This document shows positions 1 to 9,718 of a DNA stretch of 64,000 nt, piece by piece. How positions within the stretch are numbered: position 1 is the stretch's first letter; each line of letters begins with the position of its first letter. The DNA lies in contig NZ_OY986431.1 of NCBI RefSeq assembly GCF_963920485.1, positions 496,001 to 560,000 of the forward strand, read 5' to 3'. The position numbers and the translations under genes are program-made. The DNA comes from Cyanobium usitatum str. Tous. GTDB taxonomy: Bacteria > Cyanobacteriota > Cyanobacteriia > PCC-6307 > Cyanobiaceae. Under the pieces are notes generated by a model that was given only the letters and a program-made list of their open reading frames with translations, made no database searches and was not told where the DNA came from.

Positions 1-46
1 GAAAGGGTGGTTGGCTGCTGCTGATGTCGCTCATCGGACCATTCTC

Positions 47-976
47 TCAGCTGCCCGTGTAGCCCAGTTCGCTCAAGCGCGCGGCGCTGCGGCGCCAGTT
101 GGGCACCACCTTCACGAACAGCTCCAGATACACCGGCCCGTCGATCAATTTCTGCATCTGCTGACGGGCGCCGCTGCCGATCTCCTTAAGCATGCGGCCC
201 CCTTTGCCGATCAGGATTCCCTTCTGGCTGCTGCGTTCCACCAGCACCGTGGCCAGCACTGCAGTGCGCGGCCCGTCGTCGACGATGCGCTCGATCTGCA
301 CCGCCACCGAGTGGGGAATCTCCTCGCGGGTGTGGTGCAATACTTGCTCGCGAATCAATTCCGCCAGCAGCAACTGCTCGGGCTGATCGCTCACCGCATC
401 CGGTGGGTATAGGTGGGGGCCCTCCGGTAGGTCGGCGGCCAGAGCTGCCACCAACTCACTGGTGCCCGCGCCGTTCAAGGCGCTCACCGGATGCAGGGGC
501 CAGCCCGGCACCAGCTCGGCGTAGCTCTGGGCCAGTTCCTCGGCCCGCTCCGGATCCACCAGGTCGTTTTTGTTCAGGGCTACGTGCACCGGCGCGCGGC
601 AGTGCAGCAGCAGCTCCACGATGAAGCCATCGCCTCGGCCAGCGGGCTCGCTGCCATCAACGAGCAGCAGCACCACATCCACTTCACCGATGGCGCCTCG
701 GGCGCTCTGCACCAGTCGCTCCCCCAGCAGATGGTGGGGCTTGTGGATACCTGGCGTATCTAGCAGCACCAGCTGGGCTGTTTCGGTGGTGAGGATCGCC
801 CGCAACCGGTTGCGGGTGGTTTGGGCTATCGGCGAGGTGATCGCCACCTTTTCGCCTACCAGCTGGTTGAGCAGGGTGGATTTGCCCACGTTTGGCCGGC
901 CGATCAGGGCCACGAAGCCGGAGCGAAAGCCTTCAGGGCTCGTGGGCAGGGCCGGGATGGTCGTAGGAAAATCCAT
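47..976 (-). CDS. era: GTPase Era
   Basis: Era is an essential GTPase that binds the 3' end of 16S rRNA during 30S subunit maturation. The 309-residue protein has G1 (GRPNVGKST, about residues 27-35), the switch region around TTRNRLRAI, G3 (DTPG) and G4 (NKND), followed by a C-terminal KH domain containing the GKGG loop (ILIGKGGRMLKEIG). Length is normal for the family. The ATG at 976 sits just before the conserved GTPase core; a short Pro/Thr-rich leader of about 20 residues precedes it. The gene is divergent from the hypothetical gene that begins at 1064. Confidence 0.97.
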   Translation of the reverse strand: MDFPTTIPALPTSPEGFRSGFVALIGRPNVGKSTLLNQLVGEKVAITSPIAQTTRNRLRAILTTETAQLVLLDTPGIHKPHHLLGERLVQSARGAIGEVDVVLLLVDGSEPAGRGDGFIVELLLHCRAPVHVALNKNDLVDPERAEELAQSYAELVPGWPLHPVSALNGAGTSELVAALAADLPEGPHLYPPDAVSDQPEQLLLAELIREQVLHHTREEIPHSVAVQIERIVDDGPRTAVLATVLVERSSQKGILIGKGGRMLKEIGSGARQQMQKLIDGPVYLELFVKVVPNWRRSAARLSELGYTGS

Positions 977-1063
977 AGGACCAGCCTGGCAGCCGGCAGG
1001 GCCAACCTTGTTGCTTGGGCGGAGTTCATAGGCTGGAACTCTGGTTGTGACCTATTCACCGCA

Positions 1064-1585
1064 ATGACCGCTGCTGCCGAACCAACTTTTCAGCAGGCCA
1101 TGGAGATCACGGCTCAGTGGCTGGCTTTGTGGGAGCACGGCGAACTCAGTGATGAAGTTCTGGCCGACCGGGTGGCTGAGCTGGTGGCAAGCCGCGATGG
1201 TGCCCGGGGCTTTTTTGTCGTGAGCCTGGCGGGCGACTGCCCTCTGATGGACCGCCTGCCCGAAACCCTGCTGCTGCAACTGCGGCTGGCAGGCGAGGGC
1301 GTCGTCGACCTTTCGGCCCGCAACCTGGCCATGAGTACGGCTATGGCCCTGCACCATCAACGTGTTGGCGATTCCAGCCAGCAGGGGGCTTCGGAGCGGG
1401 TGCAAGCCCGCTGCACCGAACTGCTGCGCAGCCTTGAGCCCCAGGCCGTTAAAGAGCGGCTGGAAATCCTGCTGGCGGCTACCGCCGGGAAGGGAGAAGA
1501 CGTCGCCTTCCTGGATCGCTGGGGCTACGACGCCGAGCAGCGGAGCTCGATCGCCGCCGCAATCGAAGCGGTGGCTGAGGATTGA
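1064..1585 (+). CDS. Conserved hypothetical protein, 173 aa
   Basis: I do not recognise a named family. The 173-residue protein is soluble, mainly helical by composition and acidic, with no signal peptide or membrane segment. The frame stays open upstream to 821, but that part is antisense to era. The ATG at 1064 (MTAAAEPTFQQ) leaves an intergenic gap after the divergent era start, so it is preferred. The pattern LWEHGELSDEVLADRVAELV resembles small cyanobacterial regulatory or scaffold proteins, but no function should be assigned. The next gene starts 43 bases downstream on the same strand. Confidence 0.75.
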   Translation: MTAAAEPTFQQAMEITAQWLALWEHGELSDEVLADRVAELVASRDGARGFFVVSLAGDCPLMDRLPETLLLQLRLAGEGVVDLSARNLAMSTAMALHHQRVGDSSQQGASERVQARCTELLRSLEPQAVKERLEILLAATAGKGEDVAFLDRWGYDAEQRSSIAAAIEAVAED

Positions 1586-1628
1586 AACGGGCGAAGATGG
1601 TTTCAATGCCCCGCCGTCGCTTCAGCCC

Positions 1629-3170
1629 ATGAATCGCCCATTGCCATCCCGGGCGTTACGCGTTCTGGCCACGGCAATCGGTGCCGCCGCTCTGCTGGCT
1701 CCAGCGCCGGCCAGGGCAATTGAAACCATCAATTTGCGGCTGCCCCTGCTCGAGACAAATTTCAGCATCAGGGTCGCTGAATTGCGCAGTCCCGAGGCCT
1801 TGATTGCCGGCGACAGCGACCTAGCCGAGCTCGACCGTGCCACCCGAGGCGAGATCGGCCGCAGGCTCAAGGCTGTGTTGAGCTCCAACCTGCCCCTTGA
1901 GGTCAAGGCGGTTATCCGGCAGGCCCAGGGATCGCCGCTACTTGATCAGGTGCTGCTGTTGGTGGGGGCCCTAGGCGACATCGATGGCCTGCCTGATCCC
2001 ATCGATCCAGCTCAGTTTGAGCAAGCGATGGAGCGCTCTGCCGCTAAGGGGGGTATCAGCTTGTTGGATGTGATCGAGCAGCTACCAGGCCAGAGCGTCA
2101 CGGTGGAGCTGGGCCGTTTGGGATTTTCAATTCAGCGCTTTCGTGACCAACGGCGCTCGGCAGAAAAGCTGATTGCCTCCCTGCCGGCGGTGGGCAGTGC
2201 TGGACCACTGCAGGAGGTAGGGCCGCTGTCTGTTGCCCGGCAGGAACTAAACATCGCCGTTGGCCATCGCCCGGAGCCGTTGGCTCTGGTGGTAGTCGAG
2301 CCAATGGGATCTGGCGCGGCGCCGAATCGACTGGTGGTGATTTCCCACGGGCTGTGGGATGACCCCAGCAACTTCGAGGGCTGGGCAGCCCACCTGGCTA
2401 GCCATGGCTACACCGTGGTGCTGCCCCGCCACCCAGGCAGCGATCAAAGCCAGCAGCGGGCCATGCTGGCCGGCAAGCAGGCCCCTCCCAGTCCCTCTGA
2501 GCTGGCCCTGCGTCCTAGAGATGTGTCGGCGGTGATCGATGCCGCCGCCCAGGGCCGGCTGGCTTTGCGCCGACCGGTGAACACCCAGGCGGTGCTGGTG
2601 GCAGGCCATTCCTGGGGGGCGACCACGGCGCTGCAGCTGGCTGGGGCCCGGCCCATCACCACCAAACTTCAGCAGCTTTGCGATGAGGTGCGCGACCCCT
2701 CCCGCAATCTCAGCTGGGTGTTGCAGTGCAACTTCGTTGGTTCGGCGGATAGCGCCGCTCTGGTCGACCCCCGCGTGACTGCTGCCATTGCGGTGAGTCC
2801 GCCGATGCGCTTGCTATTTGATGTCGATTCCGCCGGCAGCATGAAGGCGAAGGTGCTTGTGATCAGCGGCAGCCGCGACTGGGTGGTGCCGCCCGGGCCC
2901 GAGGCGATCGAGCCCATGGCCAGGGCCACCCGGGGCGGCGCCAGTGGCCATCGCTTGGTGTTGGCTGAGAACGCCGATCACTTCAATTTGCGTTCGCCCA
3001 GGGGCGAGGCCGGGGGCCCCTTGCGGGCCCTGCTGCTGGCTTGGTTTAACGCCGCTACCGGCTCAAGCCCAGCTAACCCGCCTGAATTGCCGCTTGCTGG
3101 TTGGGGCAGCCCAACCCATCCGCTGCGGGAAGTGACAGCGGTATTGCCCACGCCACCGGCTCAGCCATAA
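1629..3170 (+). CDS. Secreted alpha/beta hydrolase with N-terminal DUF1400-type domain
   Basis: The 513-residue protein starts with a Sec signal peptide (Arg near the start, a hydrophobic Ala/Leu stretch, AxA site at ARA). A domain resembling DUF1400 follows (about residues 30-170), which cyanobacteria fuse to periplasmic or secreted hydrolases. The C-terminal half is an alpha/beta hydrolase: an oxyanion-region SHGLWDDPSNF, nucleophile elbow GHSWG (GxSxG, near residue 325), acid region SGSRDWVVPP and catalytic His in ENADHFN. It is probably a lipase or esterase; the substrate is unknown. The open frame extends upstream to 1362, but the ATG at 1629 directly precedes the signal peptide. It converges on the Bax-inhibitor-like gene. 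Confidence 0.85.
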   Translation: MNRPLPSRALRVLATAIGAAALLAPAPARAIETINLRLPLLETNFSIRVAELRSPEALIAGDSDLAELDRATRGEIGRRLKAVLSSNLPLEVKAVIRQAQGSPLLDQVLLLVGALGDIDGLPDPIDPAQFEQAMERSAAKGGISLLDVIEQLPGQSVTVELGRLGFSIQRFRDQRRSAEKLIASLPAVGSAGPLQEVGPLSVARQELNIAVGHRPEPLALVVVEPMGSGAAPNRLVVISHGLWDDPSNFEGWAAHLASHGYTVVLPRHPGSDQSQQRAMLAGKQAPPSPSELALRPRDVSAVIDAAAQGRLALRRPVNTQAVLVAGHSWGATTALQLAGARPITTKLQQLCDEVRDPSRNLSWVLQCNFVGSADSAALVDPRVTAAIAVSPPMRLLFDVDSAGSMKAKVLVISGSRDWVVPPGPEAIEPMARATRGGASGHRLVLAENADHFNLRSPRGEAGGPLRALLLAWFNAATGSSPANPPELPLAGWGSPTHPLREVTAVLPTPPAQP

Positions 3171-3174
3171 AAAA

Positions 3175-3194
3175 AGCGCCCCTTTGGGGGCGCT
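3175..3194 (-). terminator. Rho-independent terminator of the Bax-inhibitor-like gene
   Basis: An 8-bp GC-rich stem (AGCGCCCC with GGGGCGCT) closes a TTTG loop. On the minus strand the stem is followed by a T run (plus-strand A run 3169-3174). It lies 20 bases beyond the minus-strand stop at 3214, so it serves that gene; the plus-strand side lacks a T run. Confidence 0.85.
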
Positions 3195-3213
3195 GAAATT
3201 GCTGGATTGAAGC

Positions 3214-3951
3214 TCAGTCGCGGCGACCACCGCCCTGCAGGGCAATGATCAAGCGCAGGATGAAGATAAACAGGTTGATGTAGGTGAGATACATCCCCAA
3301 GGCGCCGGCCAAGTATTGGTCGTCGCTGTAGGTGCGGGGCATTGTGTAGAAGTCGACAAAGGCTGCTCCCACGAACAGCACCGTGCCGAAACCTGCAATC
3401 AGCAGTTCAAACGTGCCGCCGCTGAACACGCCTGGGGCAAAAATTCCACCGATGATCTGCACGACCATGGCGATCAGCAGGCCGAGGATGCCCAGACCCA
3501 CTACGCCGCTCAGCGCTTGGCCGATGTTGTCGCTCATGCGGCGGCCCACCACTGAGGCCACCACAAAAGTGATGCCCGTAGCCAGGGTGGCTGTGCCGAT
3601 GGCGCCGACACCAGCGGCGCTTACGGCGTAGGCAACGATGCCGCTGAGGGTAAAGCCGGTGAGCAGGCTGTAGGCCGTCAGCAGCGGCAGAGCAGTGTTG
3701 TTGTTGCCCTTCAGGGCCACATTCTGGGCCACGAAGAACAGGATGAAGTTGCCGATCAGGGCCACCCAGAACAGGGGCATGAACAGGGCTGGGCTGCTGG
3801 CCATCAGGGCCAGGCCTCCCATCACCCCACCGGCGGTGAGCACCATGCCGCCGCCCACATAGGGCAGGGCCTTGTTGACCACATTGGGGCCAACTAGGGC
3901 GCTCGATTGGGCCTCACGAATGGCCTGTTGAAAATTGCTGCTGGCCGGCAT
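3214..3951 (-). CDS. Bax inhibitor-1/YccA family membrane protein
   Basis: This 245-residue protein has about seven hydrophobic segments and the C-terminal signature of the BI-1/YccA family: a helix with AAFVDFYTMPRTYSDDQYL followed by a last segment with YLTYINLFIFILRLI. Members are multi-pass inner-membrane proteins; bacterial YccA modulates the FtsH protease and others act as ion leak channels. The role in this organism is not shown by the sequence. It stands alone, converging with the hydrolase, with a clear terminator at its 3' end. Confidence 0.9.
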   Translation of the reverse strand: MPASSNFQQAIREAQSSALVGPNVVNKALPYVGGGMVLTAGGVMGGLALMASSPALFMPLFWVALIGNFILFFVAQNVALKGNNNTALPLLTAYSLLTGFTLSGIVAYAVSAAGVGAIGTATLATGITFVVASVVGRRMSDNIGQALSGVVGLGILGLLIAMVVQIIGGIFAPGVFSGGTFELLIAGFGTVLFVGAAFVDFYTMPRTYSDDQYLAGALGMYLTYINLFIFILRLIIALQGGGRRD

Positions 3952-4074
3952 GGCGCACCAGTGGTTTCGAAGTTTCTATATCCTGCCAGCGATCTGCAGG
4001 CAACGGGAGACCCTGCTGGTGCTCGTTGGTGCGGATCTCCCTATCGGGATGGGCTCAGGTTTGGCACGTGGGCT

Positions 4075-4581
4075 TCAGGACTTGTCACCAGCCTGGTGGT
4101 TTGAGCTGGGCCAGAGCCCCGCCGCGAGCACCGCAACGCCGGTGCCGATGCATGATTCAGCCAAGCGCAGCAGGGCATTTAGCCCCGGGCTCAGCTTTGG
4201 ATCCAGGCTGCCGGTGACCATCACAACGATCACGGTGATAGCTGCCAGGCGGCCATGGCTGGGCACATTGATCGCTGCGCAGAGCGCAACTGTGGCGAAG
4301 ATTGCCACGGCCATGCCCAGAGGGTGAAAGGGCAGCAGCGTCAGGTAGATGGCACTGGTGCCGGCGCCGATGGCTGAACCCACAATTCGCAGCGAGGCTG
4401 AGGAGGTTGTCTCCCTGCGGGTGGCCTGGGTTACCACGATCGCGGAGATCGCCGACCAAAGCCCGCCGATCTTGGGTAGGTAGCCCGGGAATAGATTCGT
4501 GAACCAATAGCCGAGCATGTAAGCCACCAAAGCCGCTATGGCGATTTCTGCGGGGATGCGCAGACGCTCTGCTTTGTTCAT
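4075..4581 (-). CDS. FUSC/aromatic acid exporter-like membrane protein
   Basis: This 168-residue membrane protein has four to five hydrophobic segments. It contains GGLWSAISAIVVTQATRRETTSSASLRIVGSAIGA-like sequence, the hallmark of the FUSC/ArAE fold, in which a conserved membrane block precedes a soluble domain. Here the soluble half is missing, so it is a minimal family member. The ATG at 4581 overlaps the phoH stop by four bases (ATGA), which implies translational coupling as the last gene of the ffh-side cluster. Substrate unknown. Confidence 0.8.
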   Translation of the reverse strand: MNKAERLRIPAEIAIAALVAYMLGYWFTNLFPGYLPKIGGLWSAISAIVVTQATRRETTSSASLRIVGSAIGAGTSAIYLTLLPFHPLGMAVAIFATVALCAAINVPSHGRLAAITVIVVMVTGSLDPKLSPGLNALLRLAESCIGTGVAVLAAGLWPSSNHQAGDKS

Positions 4582-5624
4582 GGTTCAGGCTCACTGCACT
4601 GGCTATCGAATCGCCTTTTAACGGCAGGCGCCAGCTTGGTGGCATCACGATCGGCATAGGCCTCCACCAGCCGCTGCACTAACGGGTGGCGCACCACGTC
4701 AGCCGCGGTGAGCTCGCAGATCGCCACCCCCTCCACCCCTTGCAGCACCTGGGCAGCTTCCTGAAGGCCGCTCTTCACCCCATAGGGCAGGTCCACCTGG
4801 GTGGGATCGCCGGTTACCACCATGCGGGAGTGTTCCCCCAGCCGGGTCAGCACCATCCGCATCTGGGTGGTGGTGGTGTTTTGGGCTTCGTCGAGGATCA
4901 CAAAGGCGTCGGCCAGGGTGCGGCCGCGCATGTAAGCCAGAGGCGCCACTTCAATCACCCCTTTTTCCAGCAGGGCACCGGTGCGCTCGGCGCCAAGTAG
5001 GGCGTGCAGGGCGTCGTAGAGGGGGCGCAGGTAGGGATCAACTTTCTGCTGCAGATCGCCCGGCAAAAAACCGAGCCGTTCGCCCGCCTCCACCGCCGGG
5101 CGGGTGAGCACCAACCGCTCGACCTTGCGCTCGGTGAGCATGCGCACCGCCTGAACGGCGGCCAGAAAGGTTTTGCCCGTGCCCGCCGGGCCGAGGGCAA
5201 TGGTGAGGTCGTGGCGCTCCATAGCTTCCACGTAGGTCTGCTGGCGCAGGGTGCGCGGGCGCAGCAACTTGCCACTCTGGCTGCGGGCCAGCACTTGGCG
5301 GCCCAGTTGCTGATGCTCCGCGCTCCTGCCGGTGTCGAGGGCCTGCAGGGCTACCCGCACATCCACTTGGGTAATGGCTTGGCCTTCCTGCCACAGGGGG
5401 CGAAGCAATTCCACCAACGCCGCCGCCCGCTCCAGTTGGCTGGGGGGAGCCTGAATGACCAAATCCAGCCCCCGCAGCACCAACGAAGCTCCGGTGAGGG
5501 CTTCGAGATGACGCAGGGTGGATGATTCGGCATCACCTGCCAGGGCTAGAGCCGCGGCAGGATTGGGCAGGGGAATGGCAAAGCTTGTAGGCCCCTTTGG
5601 CTCTGCCACAGGGCGAAAGCTCAA
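4578..5624 (-). CDS. phoH: PhoH-family ATPase
   Basis: PhoH-like ATPases contain a RecA-type fold; cyanobacterial copies are often linked to phosphate stress or RNA metabolism, but the reaction is not established. The 348-residue protein has an N-terminal KH-like segment (about 1-110), then the PhoH core with [15 protein letters not shown], Walker [12 protein letters not shown], Walker [10 protein letters not shown] and the GDPTQVDLP motif. The start is a TTG at 5624 overlapping the rpsP stop codon (TTGA), and the 3' end overlaps the FUSC gene, making a three-gene chain rpsP-phoH-FUSC. Confidence 0.93.
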   Translation of the reverse strand: MSFRPVAEPKGPTSFAIPLPNPAAALALAGDAESSTLRHLEALTGASLVLRGLDLVIQAPPSQLERAAALVELLRPLWQEGQAITQVDVRVALQALDTGRSAEHQQLGRQVLARSQSGKLLRPRTLRQQTYVEAMERHDLTIALGPAGTGKTFLAAVQAVRMLTERKVERLVLTRPAVEAGERLGFLPGDLQQKVDPYLRPLYDALHALLGAERTGALLEKGVIEVAPLAYMRGRTLADAFVILDEAQNTTTTQMRMVLTRLGEHSRMVVTGDPTQVDLPYGVKSGLQEAAQVLQGVEGVAICELTAADVVRHPLVQRLVEAYADRDATKLAPAVKRRFDSQCSEPEP

Positions 5625-6052
5625 GCTTCGGCGGTAGCGGCGGCTTCCGTAGTTGCTTCTTCCGCAGCAGCAGCTTCAGCAGCGGCCTTGGCTTCGGCGG
5701 CAGCAGCAGCTTCTGCAGCTTTGGCTTCAGCTGCTTCCTTGACAGCTTGCTTGGCTGCAGCTTCGCGGGCATCAGCCTGCTTTTGCTTGCCAACAACCTC
5801 GGCAGGGCGCACTGTCTTCTCGATCAGACCACCCTTCTCCAGCAAGGAGCGCACAGTGTCGGTGGGTTGGGCCCCATGGCTGAGGCGAGTGCGGATCGCC
5901 TCGGTGTCGAGACGGGTCTCTTTGGTACGGGGGTTGTAGAAGCCCAGCTCCTCAAGCGGACGTCCGTCGCGGCGAGAGGTGCTGTTTGTGGCCACGAGGC
6001 GGAAACTCGCTTCCCGCTTCTTTCCAAACCGCTTCAGGCGGAGCTTGATCAT
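5621..6052 (-). CDS. rpsP: Ribosomal protein S16 with Ala/Glu-rich tail
   Basis: Small-subunit protein S16 needed for 30S assembly. Residues 1-80 are the conserved core ([20 protein letters not shown], then [14 protein letters not shown]). Bacterial S16 is usually 80-90 residues, but this one is 143 residues because of a low-complexity Ala/Glu/Lys tail from about residue 95 to the end, probably a long helix outside the ribosome core. It lies 49 bases downstream of ffh and is translationally linked to phoH. Confidence 0.96.
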   Translation of the reverse strand: MIKLRLKRFGKKREASFRLVATNSTSRRDGRPLEELGFYNPRTKETRLDTEAIRTRLSHGAQPTDTVRSLLEKGGLIEKTVRPAEVVGKQKQADAREAAAKQAVKEAAEAKAAEAAAAAEAKAAAEAAAAEEATTEAAATAEA

Positions 6053-6101
6053 CGTGGCCTTGCGCTAGGTGTCCAAACAAGCAATGTACCCGGTCGGGTG
6101 C

Positions 6102-7547
6102 TCATAGCTGCCCGAACCCCTTGCGTTTCTTGGCGGGCTTGGCAACTCTTTGCCCCGCCCCACCGCCACCCATGGGACCGGGCATGCCGGGCATTCCGGG
6201 CATACCCCCCATTCCGGGCATTCCTGGCATCCCGGGCATGCCGCCGCCGCGGGTCATCTGCTGCATGAAGCCGCGCATCTTCTGGAAATCGGCCAGCACC
6301 TTGTCCACCTCGGCCGAGCTGTGGCCGCAGCCAGAGGCGATGCGGCGCCGGCGGGAGGGTTGGGAGGCCAGCAGCTCCGGTTGCTGGCGCTCGACCTCAG
6401 TCATTGAGCCAATCATCGCCTCGATCTTCTTGAGCTGAACCTCGCCTTGCTGGAGCATGCCGTCGTCAATTTTGTTCATGCCCGGGATCAGCTTCATCAG
6501 CCCGCCCAGGGAGCCCATGCGCCGGATCATGCGCATCTGCTGCAGAAAATCGGAGAAGTCGAAGCTGGCTTCCTGGAGTTTTTGCTGCATGCGGGCCACG
6601 TCGGCCAGCTCCACCTCCTTGGTGGCCTTCTCCACCAGGGTGAGCACGTCGCCCATGCCGAGGATGCGGCTTGCCATCCGCTCGGGATGGAAGGGCTGGA
6701 GCGCCTCTACCTTCTCGCCGGTGCCGATGAACTTGATCGGCGCACCGCTCACCTTGCGGATTGAGAGGGCTGCACCGCCGCGGGAGTCGCCGTCGAGCTT
6801 GGTGAGCACGGCTCCGGTGATGCCCACCTGCTCGTGGAAGGCCCGGGTGAGATCGGCGGCCTCCTGGCCGATCATCGAATCCACCACCAGCAGCACCTCG
6901 TCGGGCTGCACGGCCTGACGGATCCGCACCATCTCCTCCATCATCGACGTGTCGATTTGGAGTCGGCCGGCGGTGTCTACCAGCACCGTGTCGAAGCCCT
7001 CCTCGCGGGCCTTGGCGATGCCGGCGGCGGCGATGTCCTCGGGCTTGGCATCGGTGCCAAGGCTGAATACCTCCACGCCGATTTGGGCGCCCAGGGTTTT
7101 CAGCTGCTCAATGGCGGCAGGTCGGTAGACGTCTGCCCCCACCAGCAGGGCCTTGCGCCCCTGCTCCTTGAGGTGCAGGCCGAGCTTGGCGGTGGCGGTG
7201 GTTTTGCCGGCGCCCTGCAGGCCGGCCATCAGCACCACCGAGGGTGCACCGGGCTTGCCACCTGCGGCCAGGGGGGCGTTTTCGCCGCCCATGGTTTCAA
7301 CCAGCTGCTCGTGCACCAGCTGGATAAATTTCTGATCCGGGCTGACGCCCCGCACCACCTCGGCGCCCACGGCCTTGCGGCGCACCTCTTCAACGAAGTC
7401 CTGAACTACCGGCAGGCTCACATCCGCCTCCAGCAGGGCTCGACGCACCTGCTTGAGCGCGCCTTCCACGTTGGTTTCGGTGATTGCGGCCTGCCCTCTC
7501 AGGCTCTTAACCGCCTCTTCAAATCGCTGCGAAAGCTCGTCAAACAT
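6102..7547 (-). CDS. ffh: Signal recognition particle protein Ffh (SRP54)
   Basis: Ffh is the GTPase and signal-sequence-binding subunit of SRP for co-translational membrane insertion. The 481-residue protein has an N domain, a G domain with GLQGAGKTT, DTAGR, TKLDGD and GTGEK motifs, and a Met-rich M domain. The SRP-RNA-binding loop reads RRRRIASGCGHSS, with Cys where many Ffh proteins have Ser in GSG. The C-terminus has a GMP-repeat linker and a basic KPAKKRKGFG end. It is followed by rpsP in the same direction. Confidence 0.97.
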   Translation of the reverse strand: MFDELSQRFEEAVKSLRGQAAITETNVEGALKQVRRALLEADVSLPVVQDFVEEVRRKAVGAEVVRGVSPDQKFIQLVHEQLVETMGGENAPLAAGGKPGAPSVVLMAGLQGAGKTTATAKLGLHLKEQGRKALLVGADVYRPAAIEQLKTLGAQIGVEVFSLGTDAKPEDIAAAGIAKAREEGFDTVLVDTAGRLQIDTSMMEEMVRIRQAVQPDEVLLVVDSMIGQEAADLTRAFHEQVGITGAVLTKLDGDSRGGAALSIRKVSGAPIKFIGTGEKVEALQPFHPERMASRILGMGDVLTLVEKATKEVELADVARMQQKLQEASFDFSDFLQQMRMIRRMGSLGGLMKLIPGMNKIDDGMLQQGEVQLKKIEAMIGSMTEVERQQPELLASQPSRRRRIASGCGHSSAEVDKVLADFQKMRGFMQQMTRGGGMPGMPGMPGMGGMPGMPGMPGPMGGGGAGQRVAKPAKKRKGFGQL

Positions 7548-7622
7548 CTCGGTGCCACTCCGGGGCCAGGGGTTGGGGCCTGGGCCCCATATTCAAACGA
7601 TCGTAAAAACCAGTCCGGCTGG

Positions 7623-9623
7623 TCAAGGAGCTTTCTGGAAGCTCACCAGGCGCCAGATACCCCCGTCGCGGCCAAATACGTAGAGGTTGCGAAGCTTCAT
7701 CTTGCTGGGCTCGCCTTGAGGATCCCCCTTGGCGTTGAGCCGCTGATCGGTGTAGCTCAGCCCCACCGTGGCGGCGATGCGGTTGGCGTCTCGCTCGTTG
7801 ATCACCAGATTGGTGATGTTGGTGCTGATGGTCTGGGTTTCGCCGCGGGCCTGGTCGGCGTCGCGCTCTGAGGCAAGTCGATCCAGCTGACTTGGCCGGG
7901 CCAGCACTTCCAGGGGAATGCGACTGTCTTTGCCTGCCAGGATCGCTGCCTTGGCGTCGAGCCATGCTTCGAGCAAGGCCTGCACCTGGGCTTCGCTCGG
8001 CGCTTCCTCCCGCAGGGGCAGGCTGGGCTCGGCGGCAAGGGTGGCCTTGACGGGAAGGGGGGGCTTGCTGGGAACAGCAGGTGGGGCGACCGGTTGCACC
8101 ACGATGGGAGTGCGACCTGGGCCGGGGGCGGGAGAGCGCAGCCTCACAAACGAGGCGACGGCCAGCAGTGCCACCCCGGCTGCCACTGCCACTCCGGTAG
8201 TTGTGCGGCGCGACGGCCACTCCCACGGCAACTGCAACTGCCACTGGGGCATGCGCTCCATCCAGGAGGCAGGACCATGGCTATCCCAGGCTTCGCGCAG
8301 GCTCTCGAGCCAGGCCGTCCCATCCCAGTCCCACTGCTCGTCTTCGTCTTCCTGTTCCAGGAAGCCGCCGCTGGCGCTGGCTGGGGCCGCGCTAATCGGG
8401 GCAAGACCCAGGTCCCAGGCAAGGGCGCTTTCGGCGGTCGCTGGCAATCGCTCTGAGGGGCTGTCGTGCTGCTCGACGTAGGCCTGTACGTCGCGGTCGG
8501 CGAAGTAGGCCTCCAGATCCGGATCAGCCTCCAGATCGCGATAGCCGGGCAACACATCACGCGCCAGCCAGTCGCGGCAGTAGGCGCAGAGTTGGGCTAG
8601 TGAATCGCTGCTTTGCTGCTCGGCCCAGCGCTTCAGCTCAGGGGTTGCGCCCTGCTCGAAGGCGCTGCGGGCTTTGTCCACCTGACCAAGCAGCAGGTGC
8701 AGGCAGGCCAGCAGCGGTTGTAGTCCGTCCTGACCGCTGGCCTCCAGCCGCTCGCGGGCCGCGGCGATGCGCTCGGGCTTGCGTTGGGCAAAGCCGGAGG
8801 CGGTGAGGGCGGTGCTTGCCAAAAAGTCGGCAGCCGCAGAGGCATCTGCCCAGCGACTGAACAAATCCACCTGCTCCTGCACCGTCAGGAAGGCACGGAT
8901 CTGCTTAAAAAAGGCCTGAAATTCCTCCGGGCCCATTCTCGGGTCACCGAAACCCTCCAGTCCGCCCCGGCGGGCCACCAGCTCTTCAAGCAGGGTCAGA
9001 CCCTCGGCCCTTTCCGCCTGGGCCGTGAGGTTGCGGCTGAGTAGGTCCAGCACTCGGTAGGGCCGCAAACCATCGAGCTCGTCGCTGAGTTGCTGGCGAA
9101 TGGCTGGTAATTGGCCCATCCGCTGCAGCAGCTGCTGGCCCTGCTGCAGGGTCTGGGCGGCGGCCTCGTAGCGCCGCTGCTGGTGCAGGTCGACGGCGGC
9201 CGCCAGACAGCAGAGGCCAGCTAGCAGGGCCAGGTCGGCCTCGCGGCTGCTGCCCAGCGCTGGCGTCTGAGGTGGCTGCAGGGCCCGGTAGGCGAGCTCG
9301 AAGCTTTCGAAGGCTTGACCCGCTTCGAGCAACAGCAGCAGGCCGCCCACCTCCTTGCTGGTGGGCACATCCAGGGCAGGCATCAGCGCTGGCCCGCTAC
9401 CGGCTAGCGCCGTCAGGTCGGATTCGTAGGCTTGGCGCCGGCTGCTGTCGCTGAGCAGGTCGGCGCTGGCGCGTAGTAGTTCCTCACGGGCTAGCAGGGT
9501 TTCCTGGGTAAATCCCTGATCTGGCGCCCGGTCGATGCGTTGCTGCAGGGTGCGCAATAGGGATTGCAAGTCCGTGGTCGGGTTGACTCCGAGCAACCGG
9601 AAATGATCGATCGGCAGTTCCAA
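7623..9623 (-). CDS. ftn2: Ftn2/ARC6-family cell division protein with IMS domain
   Basis: Ftn2 (ZipN) anchors the FtsZ ring in cyanobacteria and is homologous to plastid ARC6. The 666-residue protein starts with a J-like domain (DHFRLLGV, about residues 5-75), followed by a long helical CDP1-like middle. There is one transmembrane segment at about residues 474-494 and a C-terminal IMS/ARC6-type domain (about 540-666) ending [14 protein letters not shown]. The topology predicts a cytoplasmic FtsZ-binding N-terminus and a periplasmic C-terminus. It is divergent from pdhA, 95 bases apart. Confidence 0.9.
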   Translation of the reverse strand: MELPIDHFRLLGVNPTTDLQSLLRTLQQRIDRAPDQGFTQETLLAREELLRASADLLSDSSRRQAYESDLTALAGSGPALMPALDVPTSKEVGGLLLLLEAGQAFESFELAYRALQPPQTPALGSSREADLALLAGLCCLAAAVDLHQQRRYEAAAQTLQQGQQLLQRMGQLPAIRQQLSDELDGLRPYRVLDLLSRNLTAQAERAEGLTLLEELVARRGGLEGFGDPRMGPEEFQAFFKQIRAFLTVQEQVDLFSRWADASAAADFLASTALTASGFAQRKPERIAAARERLEASGQDGLQPLLACLHLLLGQVDKARSAFEQGATPELKRWAEQQSSDSLAQLCAYCRDWLARDVLPGYRDLEADPDLEAYFADRDVQAYVEQHDSPSERLPATAESALAWDLGLAPISAAPASASGGFLEQEDEDEQWDWDGTAWLESLREAWDSHGPASWMERMPQWQLQLPWEWPSRRTTTGVAVAAGVALLAVASFVRLRSPAPGPGRTPIVVQPVAPPAVPSKPPLPVKATLAAEPSLPLREEAPSEAQVQALLEAWLDAKAAILAGKDSRIPLEVLARPSQLDRLASERDADQARGETQTISTNITNLVINERDANRIAATVGLSYTDQRLNAKGDPQGEPSKMKLRNLYVFGRDGGIWRLVSFQKAP

Positions 9624-9718
9624 TCCAGGCCCTTCACTGGTGGCTGACTGTAGGCAGGGTCAGCGGTTGTGGCACAGATTGTCAGCTGCTGCGCGAACAG
9701 ACCTCGTACAGTTGGGCA

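Noticed and set aside
5597-6268. 223-codon plus-strand frame across rpsP and the ffh end
   Set aside because: Antisense to two conserved genes; the product is a Ser/Phe/Gly low-complexity string created by the Ala/Glu tail of S16.
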